Assembly (NCBI GenBank): GCA_026545225.1
Contig: CM048847.1
Span: 9,294,501-9,358,500, forward strand
Source of the DNA: Cornus controversa
Taxonomy: Eukaryota; Streptophyta; Magnoliopsida; Cornales; Cornaceae
DNA length: 64,000 nucleotides
Direction of reading: 5' to 3'
The position numbers and the translations under genes were made by a program. The notes beneath the pieces are model-generated. The model worked only from the letters and a program-made list of their open reading frames with translations. It ran no database searches and was not told the DNA's origin. Shown here piece by piece: positions 23,530-36,200 of the stretch. Each line of letters opens with the position of its first letter. Within the stretch, counting starts at the first letter, position 1.

Positions 23530-24438
23530 GGGACATGGACATTCATGTGGGACCTATGCGGCTACACAGGTCCCACTTGAATGCATCAGATGGTCACAAA
23601 ATGGTGGACTACATGTTTGGCTGGTTATTTGTGCCCATGTATATGGCACCCTTTATGTTATTTTATTAAACGCACCTTCTTAGGTTACTAATATATTTAG
23701 TTAAAATATATATATATATATATATATATAAACAGAGGAAGCTTGGAAGTTCCGAGAAGAGAGAGAAGGATACAAAATGCAAGGCCAGCCGTGGTGATCA
23801 TAGGTGACGGACAAATGCTAGAAGCCGACTACTCCGAATGCTCGTCCCCGGATGATAGAGGTTGTGCCTCTTGGTGCAAAACAATGGTTCTCATTGTAAG
23901 TTCACAATTTTCTAGTCAGTTACTACTGAATTGAACACTTAATATACATGCTACTCCTATATCTATATATATATATATATATATGATGGAAATTACAATT
24001 GAATGGAACGATTGAGATTCCACTTGTTGATACAGTTTTTTGTGATTTTGTATTTGGTTTAGTTTACAGTAGTTCTGTTAGTGAGACATCTACTTGCTGT
24101 CCTTACTGGGGGAGCAGAGGATTACCCATTTACACTTTTTACTGTAAGTATCACATACATAACTTGCTTTTGTATATCTATATATATATATATATATATA
24201 TGGCAATTTAATTATTTAGTCACAATAAAATAAATGTGCTGAATCTAACTAACTTCAAACCCTTCATTTGGTGTGATTTAATTTTGTAGATGCTTATAAT
24301 AAGGATGAGTGGAATTCTTCTTCCAATGTACATATTGCTTCGGACCATCACTGCCATTCACGACAGTATCACGCGTCAATATCAGGTGAGTCAAATGTCT
24401 GCATTTAACACTATATAATATAAAGAAACTATATTACT

Positions 24439-24478
<40 letters not shown>

Positions 24479-24966
24479 TGTGATATATTTAGCACTATCC
24501 ATGTGCTCTCTTGTTTAAAAATGTTGTATGTCTCACACATATATATTTGTACCCCACAAACGTATCCGAGTCTATATAACATAACTTGCACGTATCTAAG
24601 TCTATAGCCCGGTGAACCTTTTTAACCTTTTAAAGTAGGTGCCGAGAGTTCAAATTCTCATAGGAATGTGGGTGCGTGAGTATATATGTATAAAACTTGG
24701 AACAATTTACACACCATACATATATATAAATATATTTATAAAACTTGGAACAATATAGACAACATACATATATATAAATATACATATATTATTCTCTAGA
24801 TAAACTAAATACAGGAAACTATTGAAGAACCAAAATGTGATCTTGTTTTTGTTTTGTGTAGGAATGTGATGATGAAGAGTCTAACTCTGATGAAGAAGAT
24901 GATGAAGAGGAGGAACAGCATCAGCATCAGCATCAGCATAATCACACAGTTGAAATGCACTCATAA
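22409..24966 (+). CDS. RING-CH (C4HC3) membrane E3 ubiquitin ligase, MARCH-like, DUF3675 type
   Basis: The predicted product is a 236-residue membrane ubiquitin ligase. The seven exons are 22409-22537, 22651-22722, 23417-23484, 23736-23895, 24063-24143, 24290-24385 and 24862-24966. All introns are GT-AG and the phases agree. Residues 18-66 form the RING-CH domain: [20 protein letters not shown], then exon 2 [11 protein letters not shown] and CEIC, giving all eight zinc ligands in C4HC3 order. Residues ~67-145 are a linker with a basic patch ([10 protein letters not shown]). Two hydrophobic segments follow ([16 protein letters not shown] and [20 protein letters not shown]), joined by [12 protein letters not shown], as in the plant DUF3675 branch. 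The tail is acidic, then [10 protein letters not shown]. Family knowledge: such proteins ubiquitinate membrane targets with an E2. The substrate is unknown. The start is the first ATG of the leader. Several introns carry TA microsatellites. The gene looks intact. Confidence 0.93.
23487..23735. repeat. TA microsatellites in intron 3 of the RING-CH gene
   Basis: TA runs at about 23502-23529 and 23706-23730 flank a short unique stretch. Further TA runs lie at 23963-23983, 24175-24200 and 24440-24475 in later introns. The one at 23706-23730 ends only five bases before the exon 4 acceptor. Confidence 0.9.
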
Positions 24967-25178
24967 GTGACAACATATTCTTTATATGCTTCCAATTGTA
25001 TTACTAATTAATTAATTAATTAGAGCATTACATCAATGCTCCTCTCTTCCAAGATTCCCCTTTTTTGTTGGGGAACACACCCCCAAGTCTTTCCATCGAC
25101 TAGAAAAATTAATAGTATTATACCTTCGTTTACTTATTTCTTCACAGTTTTCAATATTCCAAAAACCTGAAACAAAAG

Positions 25179-25216
<38 letters not shown>

Positions 25217-25252
25217 CATACCATACAATGAGTAAAAGTATTTGAGAAAAGG

Positions 25253-25912
25253 TCGGGATGGCAACGGGGCGGGTATGCCAAAACCTTACCCCGCCCCATC
25301 AAGGAAATACAAAATTCATCTTCCGTTAAGAACCCTAACGGGTTTGTGATAAGCATACCACTACCGCCCCATTTAGAGAAAGAGAGGAATAATAAAATCT
25401 TTAAAATCCTTTGTTTTATTTGCTTTGAATTCGATGTTTGGGCTAAATGTACCCAAACGATGATACAACACTTTTAGAGTCAAAACCCCAATATATAAGA
25501 CCAAAGAAAATGACAAAAACATACATACATATGTAGATGGAGATGGAAACGGTTTTGGTCTTTAAGAATTTTTTTTATTATAGATCTATTATGTACACAA
25601 GATACAGTTCTCTTTTAGCTATAAGATAAAGAAAGGAATAGAACAGAACAAGGTAACCTAGTGGATGCCGTATATCTAATATACTATATTTATATAAGTA
25701 ATATAATATTAAAAGAAATGACACATTTCATACAATTATATCACTATATATATATATATGTATATAATCGGGGCGGGGCGGGGCGGATATTAGGCGAGTT
25801 TTCTTAAAAAAATCATATCCGCCCGTACTCCTATTGGGGGCGGACCAAATCCCCTCCATTAAGGGCGGAGCGGAGCGAAAATCCGTCGGGGAGGAGGAAA
25901 TTGCCACCCCTA
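25253..25912. mobile_element. hAT-type non-autonomous element, GGGATGGCAA family
   Basis: The ends are TCGGGATGGCAACGGGG and TTGCCACCCCTA, inverted repeats of the Ac-like T(A)GGGRTGGCAA type. They are flanked by the exact 8-bp duplication AGAAAAGG (25245-25252, 25913-25920). GC-rich subterminal blocks (GGGGCGGGGCGGGGCGG) contrast with the AT-rich surroundings. A related copy stands at 43558-44532. It does not code. Confidence 0.88.
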
Positions 25913-25920
25913 AGAAAAGG

Positions 25921-27288
25921 TCGTTACAAAGTGTGTGTTTAGCACTGAAGGTTGAAAAGACCAACCACCGCATATTACATTGTTTTATTACAAAAAGTGA
26001 TTGCTTTCAAGTTCGAATTCATGCTCCAACTCACGTTCTCACCTTGTCATACATTGGGTTTTATTAGTTTACCGAGCAATGGACTACTAAATTGTATGTT
26101 ATACATACAATATTATAAAGATCACTAATATATATATATATATATATATAGAACCGACTAACCAAGCCAACTCAATCACAACCGTTGGATACATTGAATG
26201 CATCCCAATCCAATGGTGGTGTTGAGCAAAAGTCAGTTCCTGTTTTGTCCTTGGAAATATCTTTTTCCTACTATAAATAAATATAAAGTCAACAAATTGA
26301 ACAACAATACAATACAATACAGTACAGTACAGTACAATACATGTAAAACAAATTCGAACAACAGTTGGGCATGACAAGACATGACCATTTGTTTGAACTT
26401 CAATGCAAGTTATAACAGCAAACTTTGATTAAGGAAACAAAATGGCCACCTTGCAACCAAAGCATTATACCAAAATGTGACACACAAACACACACACACA
26501 CAGAGGTAACATGAATATATATGGCCACCAACAAACAAGAGAGATGAGATTGTGATGGTGAGGTTAGCTTGAAATGTTTGATGTACTGGTCCTATCTATC
26601 TATATTATAACAAACAGAGTGGGCTCTCACAGCTATAGCTAGAAATTGTACTCCCTCCTCGAACTAATTCAAAAATGAAAATGATGTTTCATCAGCATAG
26701 CATATATGGTTACCAACAGCTGGCTACTTTAAACTAAAGCTGGCCAAAAAAGAGGGTTCTGGAAACAGAATAATGTTTACTGTAAAAAAAAAAAAAAACT
26801 AGCCAAGAAACTACAAACATTCAAGCATTGTACAAACAAAACTCAACTTTGCTGTCATCTCAACCACATCTTGGATGACTGATTTGTCCCAAGTCTGAAA
26901 GAAACTATCAAGTGAAATTATTGGATATCCTGGGATATCTCGTCATCACAAGGATGACATAACACATCAACGGTTAGCTTTCCATCGACGGTTAGCTTTC
27001 CACTTTACCATACATTGCCTCGAATTCTTAATTTTTGGAACCAGCATTTTTTCAAGATCAATGCCATCAAGTCTCAAGAACTAAGAAATCATTTAAAAAA
27101 AGAGCGAGTGATCTTACAATAAAGACGGAAAACATACCTCCTGCTCCGTATTATATCTGTATTAAGACACTACAACTTGGACAATAAGGTTTTTTGATTC
27201 TTTCCGCCTTGAGGAACAGGGTCTCACGGGATGGGTTTGATAATTATCACTGCCAACATAAAATGTAAATAAAAGAAGAAAAGAAATT
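25921..27288. other. Spacer between convergent genes and 3' UTR of the BRWD gene
   Basis: No gene is seen. A TA tract lies at 26128-26150 and a pentanucleotide-like CAATA/CAGTA run at about 26308-26341. The 3' UTR of the minus-strand BRWD gene should begin at 27288 and run leftwards. No clear AATAAA signal was pinned down. Confidence 0.5.
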
Positions 27289-30200
27289 TTACAATTTTGA
27301 CATTGTTCTATAAAACCAATCTGATAGGCGCTTCATCTTTATTGCAAATTCTGCATTTTTCCCAAAGTAAGCTTGTGCATTGGACATCATTACAAAGATG
27401 TCATGCTCCATTGCTTTCAAGCTCCGATAATAGTCGTTCTCTAACCTCAACTTGATTACTTCAGGAGACAATGGAACTGGAAACCTGCAAGATTTCGGTG
27501 CAGCCAATTAATCAAAATCAATTCACTTTGGGAGACAATGGATTGGAATGAATTAACTACAGATAAAACAGAATACATTCCAATCCTAAAGTTGGAAGCA
27601 AGCATGCACTTGTGCATTTAAATTTCATATTTGTTTCAAAAACCTATTCAGCTATGCCCCAAGATCCTGTAAATATATAAATTTCATATTTGTTTCAAAA
27701 ACCTTCTGGCAAGACAAAATTTTAGAAGACAAGTCACAATTCACACCAAGCTGTCAATCAGAGGATGCCTCTTCATGGAATAATTAGTTGACCTCATACA
27801 AGGGCATATATAATGGGAGCTCTCTATGTTCACTATAGGGCCTCCATGACCATATCAAGGGTTATCTCATGATGATCATAAAGGAAACATATCTACTATA
27901 TTGAAAAGGCATCCTCATGTACTTCCTACACAACAGCCAGGCCAGGAGCAGGACCTAAGGGAGTGCCCCATACATTTGCTGATTCACCATCAACCCCTTA
28001 ACGTATGGAGACATGACACAGCCCAAGAATAAATGGCTGATTTGTCAGGTCTCATCTCTAAATGCATGATCATGACACAGTTCTCTGGGACAGTAAAGGG
28101 TACGTGGTCTGGTGGCTAAGAATCGAAGTACCCTCTCACAGAAAGGCATTGTTCAATCCATCTCCTAGAGAGAGGCATTCCTAAAACATTTATCCACAAA
28201 AGGGTAATACGAAGGGACATAAAGACCTCTGATATTCAAAACCTATGGACATAAAGACCTCTGATATTCAAAACCTATGGTTGGGCAAGCCTAGTGCATG
28301 AGGCTCCCGCCATTGCGGGTCAGTGGAGGGTTATTTTCCGTTTAGAACCCGTGACCTCTTATATTCAAAACCTATGGTCTCGCATGAAATTCCATCTCGT
28401 TGCCCGTAAATAGCGCCAACTTTTTCTTTGTAGCTTACCCATTCCATCGAGCTGTCTATACCCAGGATTTCGTATAAATTTGCGAGGGACCACAAAGAGA
28501 GACATTCAAACAAGAACATTTGTAGAAACACTGCAAACGAAGGACATAACAGAATAGCATCCCAGGGACTTTCATGTCTTCGTGCAGCATATCCAGATGA
28601 CGGTACAGCAAGCCCAAAAATAGAGGAAGTAAAGGTACCATAACCCCTTGAGCCAGCTTGATTGCTATATGATCAAGGCCTTGCCTAGGACCATCTTCTG
28701 GAGCATCCCGGAGCACATATCTAGATAACCACATTAAAATGAAGGTGGCAAGACCATGGGGGTTGCCGCAAGATAGCCCATTGAATGATTTTTGATCTTT
28801 GAGTTTGCCACTTCCAATCAGAGGTTGCAAATCTTTACAGAAATGGAAATGAAGGATAGTACACTTATTTGTCTTTGGACTAGGGCTATAAATGAACCGA
28901 GATATTGGCGAACAACTCAGGCTTGGTTCGATAAATGCTCAGTTCGTGTTCATTTGTTTAGTAAATGAACCAAGCTCGAACATAATTTTCAAACTCGATT
29001 ATTAAACAAGCCAAGCTCAAATAACCTTGAGCTCAACTCATTTGTTAGTAAGCATGTTCATGACTATTAAACACCATCTACTCTAGAAGCTTAAGTTGTT
29101 AGAGAGGAGTGTAACTTTAATATTTAAACCTCTAATACGCCCCCTCAAGTGCGACTTGGTCGAGCACTTGCGTGGGCCCAATGAGTGATAATTTTTAATT
29201 ATCGGGACAGGGTAACAGCGAGGTTCAAACCCAGGACTTGCTGCTGACTAGGCGTTGATACCACTTGTCGGATCTCAAGCCGTCATCTCACCTAAAACCA
29301 ATTGATGTTAAGGAGGGCAAACTTTAATCTTTTATGGGCTAACATGCATCATGTCAAGAGTGTCACGTGAACATGAGAGTAGTATCTAACAACACTCCCC
29401 CGCACGATGGCACTCCCGCAGAGTCGAACCCGTGACCTCTGAATCTGATACCATGTTAAACACCATCTACTCTAAAAGCTTAAGCTGTTAGAGGGGTGTA
29501 ACTTGAATATTTAAACCTCTAACACTTGCAAATTAAGCCCAACAATTTAATTACATTTTAACTTATTAAGCCCAAATCCAACTAACCCAAGCTATATATT
29601 ATACAATTCTTTTTCTTTTAAACTAAATCAGTGAAGTCCCATTTATACTCCAAGTTCACCTGATATAAACTTGTAAACTTAAACCTCTCATCTCTTATTA
29701 TGTTCTCTTTCCCCACCTCATGAATCCCTACTGGCAACATTAATGGAAGGAGATGCTGGTAGTTGTAGAACCAACCGAAGAAGTCTTGAAACCACTCATC
29801 AGCGACTGCCAATACTAATACTAATAGAAACTTGTTTGTGATGGCAACTTCTTGATCGGAAAGGTGATGTTGATTTGCATGAGATTGGTGGCGATTTCTT
29901 CCACCAGGTACATATATGCACTCATATATATATATATATATATATAGTAGTAACACAAATACACATACACATAGATTATATATATGACTGTTTCTTGATG
30001 TGCAAATTTGAGCTCAATCGAGTCGAGCTCAAGTGTGGCTGAATAAACTGGAGGTGAGCTCGATCATGACTGGCTAAGGCTCAATCAAACCCGAGCCGAG
30101 TTCGATCACCTCCTTGGGGTTGACGAGATTAGCCTAAACAGTCCAAAACTCGTCTAGGCTCGACTCTTTTACAGCCCTGCTTTGGACGAGTTTGAAAACT

Positions 30201-33200
30201 GAAACATCTTTCAACCATGAACGTCTACCTGAAATTGTGATTGTTGATAAAATAAAATAAAATTGAAGAGAAAAATTAAACAAGAATAGAAGAATATAAT
30301 GTGGTTCCTACGACTTATATCCACTGCACACAAAACCCAAAGGGCTACATCACTTTTATTGTATTCTCTCTTAATTTTGTTTACAATGACCACCTCTATT
30401 TATAAGTGAAAGAATACACGTGATAAATATGGAAAATACATTAATGGAAGATTCATAAAATTAATCCCATAAATCACTACAATAATATATTCTCCAACAC
30501 CCCCCCTCAAGTTGATACACGGAGATTTTAACTCAAGTGTCCAAATTGAAACTAAATACGAAGTTTCAGGGGATCCGAGTTGAATTGATCCTAATATCCA
30601 AGACAAGTTGATCCGGAGATCCGAGACGAGTTGATCCGAAGATCCAAGACGAGTTGATCCTGAGATCCGAGACGAGTTGATCCGAGATGAATCTAGAGTA
30701 GGGTATGATAACCTACTCTGATACCATGTTGATAAAATAAAATAAATTGAAGAGAGAAATTAAAAAAGAACAGAAGAATATAATGTGATTCAGCCACTAT
30801 GGCATACATCCACTGAACACAAAGCCCAAAGGGCTACATCATTTTTATTGTATTCTCTCTTAGTTTTGTTTACAATGACCACCTCTATTTATAGGTGAAA
30901 GAATACACGTGATAAATATGGAAAATACATTAATGGAAGATTCATAAAATCAATCCCATAAATCACTCCAATAATATATTCTCCAATAGTGATGATTTGT
31001 TGCAAAAACTCTAGGGTCATATCTCAATATCAAATGCTTCATGTCCTCACGGTGGGAGTGAATTCACCTTAGGATGCCACAGAAGTATGATAACCTATGC
31101 CCCACCTAAAAAGTAGCGAAAGCAAACTAGAGACATGACTAACGGCAGGTGAATGAGTATGCACACCTATATATGGTAACACAAATACACATACACACAG
31201 TATATAGGTTATATATAGGTTAAATTAGACTTACACTCCCTGAGGTTAGACCTAATTACACATTGTGGTCGAAAATGGGCCTAATATCACTGTGTAGCCC
31301 TCAGGTTAGGCATGTGTGCTCAATAAGCCTCATTCCATTAACCAACCGTTAGGATTGTTAGAAATTTTTTATGCTATGCCAGATTTGCCCTGATCCTTGA
31401 TGAAAAGACCTTAGTCGCCTTTTGAAATTCAAAACATTACAATGATACCAAGTTATATATATAAATATATAAAATGATTTATATCAAACAATGGAGATGT
31501 AAAGCAATGGAGACCTCATATCAGTGCCTTACGATTATAATAACCAGACCGGAACAGTTATAGAGAATTGAAGAAACTTGATGTAAAGCAAAAGGACTCC
31601 ACCAAATCCACCTCCACCCTGCCACATGACAACCACCTATCCATGCTCCTCTCTTTCGGTCATAGCTCATGCACCACTGCCACGACCTCCGCCCTCTTCC
31701 ACTCCCTTATGGACCACATCCACCACTCCTACATCGCCCCCAAGTGCCTCCCACCAACAACCAAATCATTAAACACGGCCCCTTCATCCTCCAAGACCAG
31801 CTCTTGATCCACGAATTTTTCAATTTTTTGGGCATTTTTCAACCAAAATTTTAAATAATTGACTCACCAATACACCAACCTAGAAATTAGTCCTCTAATG
31901 ATGATGATGATGATTGATTAGAGAGGAAGCTCTAATACACCAATCGCAGTAAAGTATAGGCTCTATTATTGTGACCAAGTAAGGTATAGATCACAGCTAG
32001 GAAGCACGGACATGCCTAAAAAGGCAAAGAATCCATGTCGGACACGGATACGCGTCGGACACGCCCCGACACGTGTTGGACATGCCAAAAAACGTGTCTA
32101 ATTTTTTTTTTATTTTTTTGAATTTTCGGACATGACGCGGACACGACTCGAACATAGCACGGACACGGCGCGGACACGCGTACGACACAGTTTGAATTTT
32201 CGAACACGGCACAGACACATGTTGGACACGCCAAATTTTTTTTCTTCTCTTTTTTCTCTTGCTTTCATGAATCTTCTCTCTTCCATGGATTCTTACTTTA
32301 TTTTTCTAACAAAACCCTAATTGTTTTTTCTTTTTTCTCCTTTTTTAGCCTCTTTCTTTCTTTTTCTTAGCAAAACACAAGTTCTAGAAAGGTTGTTTTA
32401 ACAATTCAACTATAGCCCATCTCATCTCTTCATCTTTTTTCTTTTTTACTCTTCTTTCTTTTACTGTACAACTTCTATCTTTTACATGTGACTTTCTGAT
32501 GATGCATTTGTATTTGGAGTAAGCTAGAATGATGATGTTTAAATGATAAGACTAGTTTTTATTCTAATGTCTCGTTTTGATTTGGTTTTATTACTTTGTG
32601 ACATCGTTCTCTTATAATTATTGTTGTTGTGGAGTAGATTCAATTGTGTACTTGTGATTTATGATTTGTGAATTTTTCTTTGTTAGGTTGATGGAAAATA
32701 ATATTACTCTTAATTATTTAAAGTACGACATCAAATATTATATAAAAATAAATATTTATTATTTGTCGTGCCCCTGTCGTGTCCGTGTCCTAATTTTTTA
32801 GGATTTGCCGTGTCGCCGTGTCCGTGTCGTGTCGTGTCGTATCCATGTCCCGTATTCGTTTCCATGCTCCTTAGGATCACAGAAAGAAATGGAGAGAAGG
32901 TGGTGATCGTGCACAAAGGAAATCGAGAAGTTTGCAATGGAATTGGGTTTGTTTCGTTTTGATGGGTATGGTGTGGGAATCAAAAGGAAGAGAGATGAGA
33001 TTTGGATTTTGAGATCAAATTGGTGTATAGTTGGTATTTTGAAGGTTTAATTGTTGAGAATGAGGGTGCGAATATTGATTTTGTATGAGTTGGTGGTGGT
33101 GTAGGTGGGTGGAGAGGGAGAAGGGGTGGGCGGTGGCGGATATTGTTGGTGGATGGAGAGAGACAAAGAGGAATGGCGGTGGTGGTGGAAGTTGCAGGTG

Positions 33201-36200
33201 ATGGAGAACGATATGTGATTCGCACACATGAGTTGCATGTGTTTCAACGTTACTTTTGGAGAAGAGGAAAAGAGAAATAGAATTAGGAATTTTTGTAAAT
33301 TAGGGCTAGAAAATTATGTTTCTTGTTATTTTTGGTAATGTTTGAATTTTAGGGTTATTTTGGTATTTTCATATTTTAGGATTTAGTAGGGTTTGCTTAA
33401 CACTGTGCCTATATAAAGGCTCACATGTAATTAGACATTTTCAGCTTTTGATTATTGAATATTATTCATGAGTTTGAGAACTCTCCCTCTGTATTTTATT
33501 CTCCCTCCTTGTTCTTGCTTCTCTCAATCCCTCAGTTTGTCCAGCCTAGCTCCTTCAATTTGTCTTCTCATCCCCTTCGTCTGTCTTCTCACCTCATTCT
33601 TCTACCCTCATCTCATCTTCTGACTTCTCATCCCTTTCTTTCATTCTAGTTCTAAATCTACTACTATGTTACCGGACTCGCCAGGTTATCCTAAGGTGTC
33701 CGTGTCGACACGAACACCGACACAGGATATGGGTCCGACACCCTTTCGCAACTGTCGGACACGGCTGATGAATAGATGCTCACAGAAGATTGTATCGGTG
33801 GATGCTTGCGAGGAATCTGAGCTTTTTTCCATGTCACTTTGTTAGATCGGATGTATTCTGATAGGTTCATAGAAGTTGCTGGTTAAAAAATAGGGTTTGT
33901 TGAAGGTTGAAGACGATGGTTTTCTTCACGCGCAACTGGTGCGCGATTTTTGACCGTGTCCAAGTACATGTGTCCAACTTTTGGACTCTTTTTAGCATAG
34001 TCCCCGTGTCCCATAATTTGAAAGACGGATGAATCCGACTTCTAGACACGAACCTATATCCGACACTCGTACCCGAGTCGGGCTAACACAGATCTACTGT
34101 ACCCATCTTGCATCAACTTGGTATCATAGCGAAGATCAAAGCTAGAGCCAAAAGATCTAATTTAGAGAAAGATTCAAGCATTTGCAAAATCCATTCACTA
34201 TTCATGGTGTTCTCATATCTGCAAACCAATCTGTGGACGAAATCAAATATGATTTAGTCAAGTTGAAGAATTTGGACTAATTGGAGAAAAATCAGGAGAT
34301 TCCCTCTAAAGATGGAAAGTTGACTAATCTCATAATTAAGTGAGATTAATCTCTAAATTAAAAATTCTCTGTAAATTAGGCAGCTCCCAAATTTGGTCCC
34401 TAATTTTCTGTAATTTACTTATTATAGGTAGTTGACCCACTAATTCCTAGGTTATCTATTGTATAATTAGTTTTCTTATTTAGTTGTATAACAGTATATA
34501 TATTGCTGAATTTTCTATGAATAAAAAATGAGAAAGATATTATTCTTCTTTATGGTATCAAAGCAGGTTGGCCTTTTTTTGGGATTTTCTTCTTCGTTTC
34601 AAGCCTTTCTATTATCCTTTGTTTTTCAATTCCAAAACAGAGCAATCTATACCCATTTTTTTCTTCTTTCCCGATAATCTATGGCTGATAACGAGACAGC
34701 CACGACCGGCGACAATACCGACTCTGCAACTTCCGACCAGACTCAGGCCGAGCGTCCAACCCCTGCCTTTGTCACTGCTTTTTCCGGTAGTAATATCTCG
34801 TCTATTCACATTACAGCCCACAAATTAGATAGAAAAAATTACTTACAGTGGGCTCAATCTGTCAAGATTGTCATTTGTGGTCGAGGCAAACTCAGCTACA
34901 TCACGGGTGAACTTCCTGCTCCTCCTCTGACCGATCCCACATACAAGATATGGTTGGCCGAGAACTCTATTGTTCTTGCCTGCCTTATCAATTCCATGGA
35001 GCCTAAAATCATCTGCCATTATCTTTATTTTAAAACTGCAAAAGAGGTCTGGGATGCTGCTCATCGGATGTACTCAGATCTTGGAAATGCTTCCCAAAAT
35101 TTGAACTTCGTTCAAAATTGAAGGAGATAAAATAAGGCTCTAATTCTGTGACTCAGTATTTCTTTGATCTTTAAGATCTTTGCCAAGAACTTGATCTTTT
35201 CTTTGAATATGATTCCCCCTGTGCCGAGTGTAGTGTCAAACAACGGCGCAAGCTTAAAAATAAACGTGTCTATGATTTCCTTGCTGGTCTTAATCGAAAT
35301 CTGGATGAGGTACACGGTCGAGTGGTGGCACGAGACCTGTTTCCTTCAACGGAGGAAGCTTTTACTGAGGTTCGTCGTGAAGAGGGTCATCGCAAAGTAA
35401 TGTTGACTGACGATCAACTATTTTTTTCCTCTGCCCCAGAAGGATCTGCCTTGGTGTCCAGAATTCCTCTTCGCATGGGCAGCATAATCATGACCCTCGC
35501 ATGAACAAGCGAGGAGAACGACCATAGTGTAATCACTGTAGTCGTCCTGGTCATACTCGAGAAAAGTGCTGGCAATTTCATGGAAACCAGCCAATTGGCA
35601 ACCGCTAAAGGGCGTGCCTATCAGGCTCATTGTGGCCACGACATAGCTGGACAAACTGGCACTCCTATTCAGTTCAGGAAAGAGCAAGTTGAGCATCTCT
35701 GTTGTCTTCTGAATCAGCCATCCTTCAATGTTAATTCCTCATCAGGTTCCACTGTCGGTTCATGCTCTGTGGCTCAATCTGGTAACCTTCATTCAACCTT
35801 ACATTCTTTCATTTCTTCTAAGGACCCTTAGATCATTGATTCAGGTGCCTCCGATCATATGACAGGCGGATCTAATTGTTTTTATTCGTATGTTCCTTGT
35901 TCTAATCATATCACTGTTAAGATTGTTGATGGATCTTTAACTTCTGTTGCTGGGATTGGTACCATTAGACTTTCTCCAAATCTTGTTCTTAAATCTGTCC
36001 ATCATGTTCCTGCCTTAAAATGCAATTTGATCTCTGTTAGCAAACTTACTCATGATAATCATTGTGTTGCTAAATTCTTATCTTTGTCATGTCAATTTCA
36101 AGACGTTTAATCAGGGAGGACGATTGTTAGTGCTAAGATTCATGATGGTCTTTATTACTTTGAAGACGATCTTCTAAAGTGTAGACAAGCTTTTGTATCT

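Noticed and set aside
28340-28362. Stand-alone tRNA gene from the B-box-like GGTCACGGGTTC
   Set aside because: No A box or paired arms. It fits a SINE tail.
31568-31854. Two overlapping plus-strand ORFs rich in Thr, Ser, His and Pro
   Set aside because: No recognisable domain, and a composition typical of C-rich non-coding sequence.
32980-33247. Three overlapping minus-strand ORFs rich in Pro, Thr and His
   Set aside because: They are frame-shifted readings of one GGTGGTGG-rich simple stretch.
33464-33649. Secreted Ser-Leu-rich peptide ORF
   Set aside because: It lies inside a Gypsy LTR in a CT-rich stretch, so the signal-peptide-like look is compositional.
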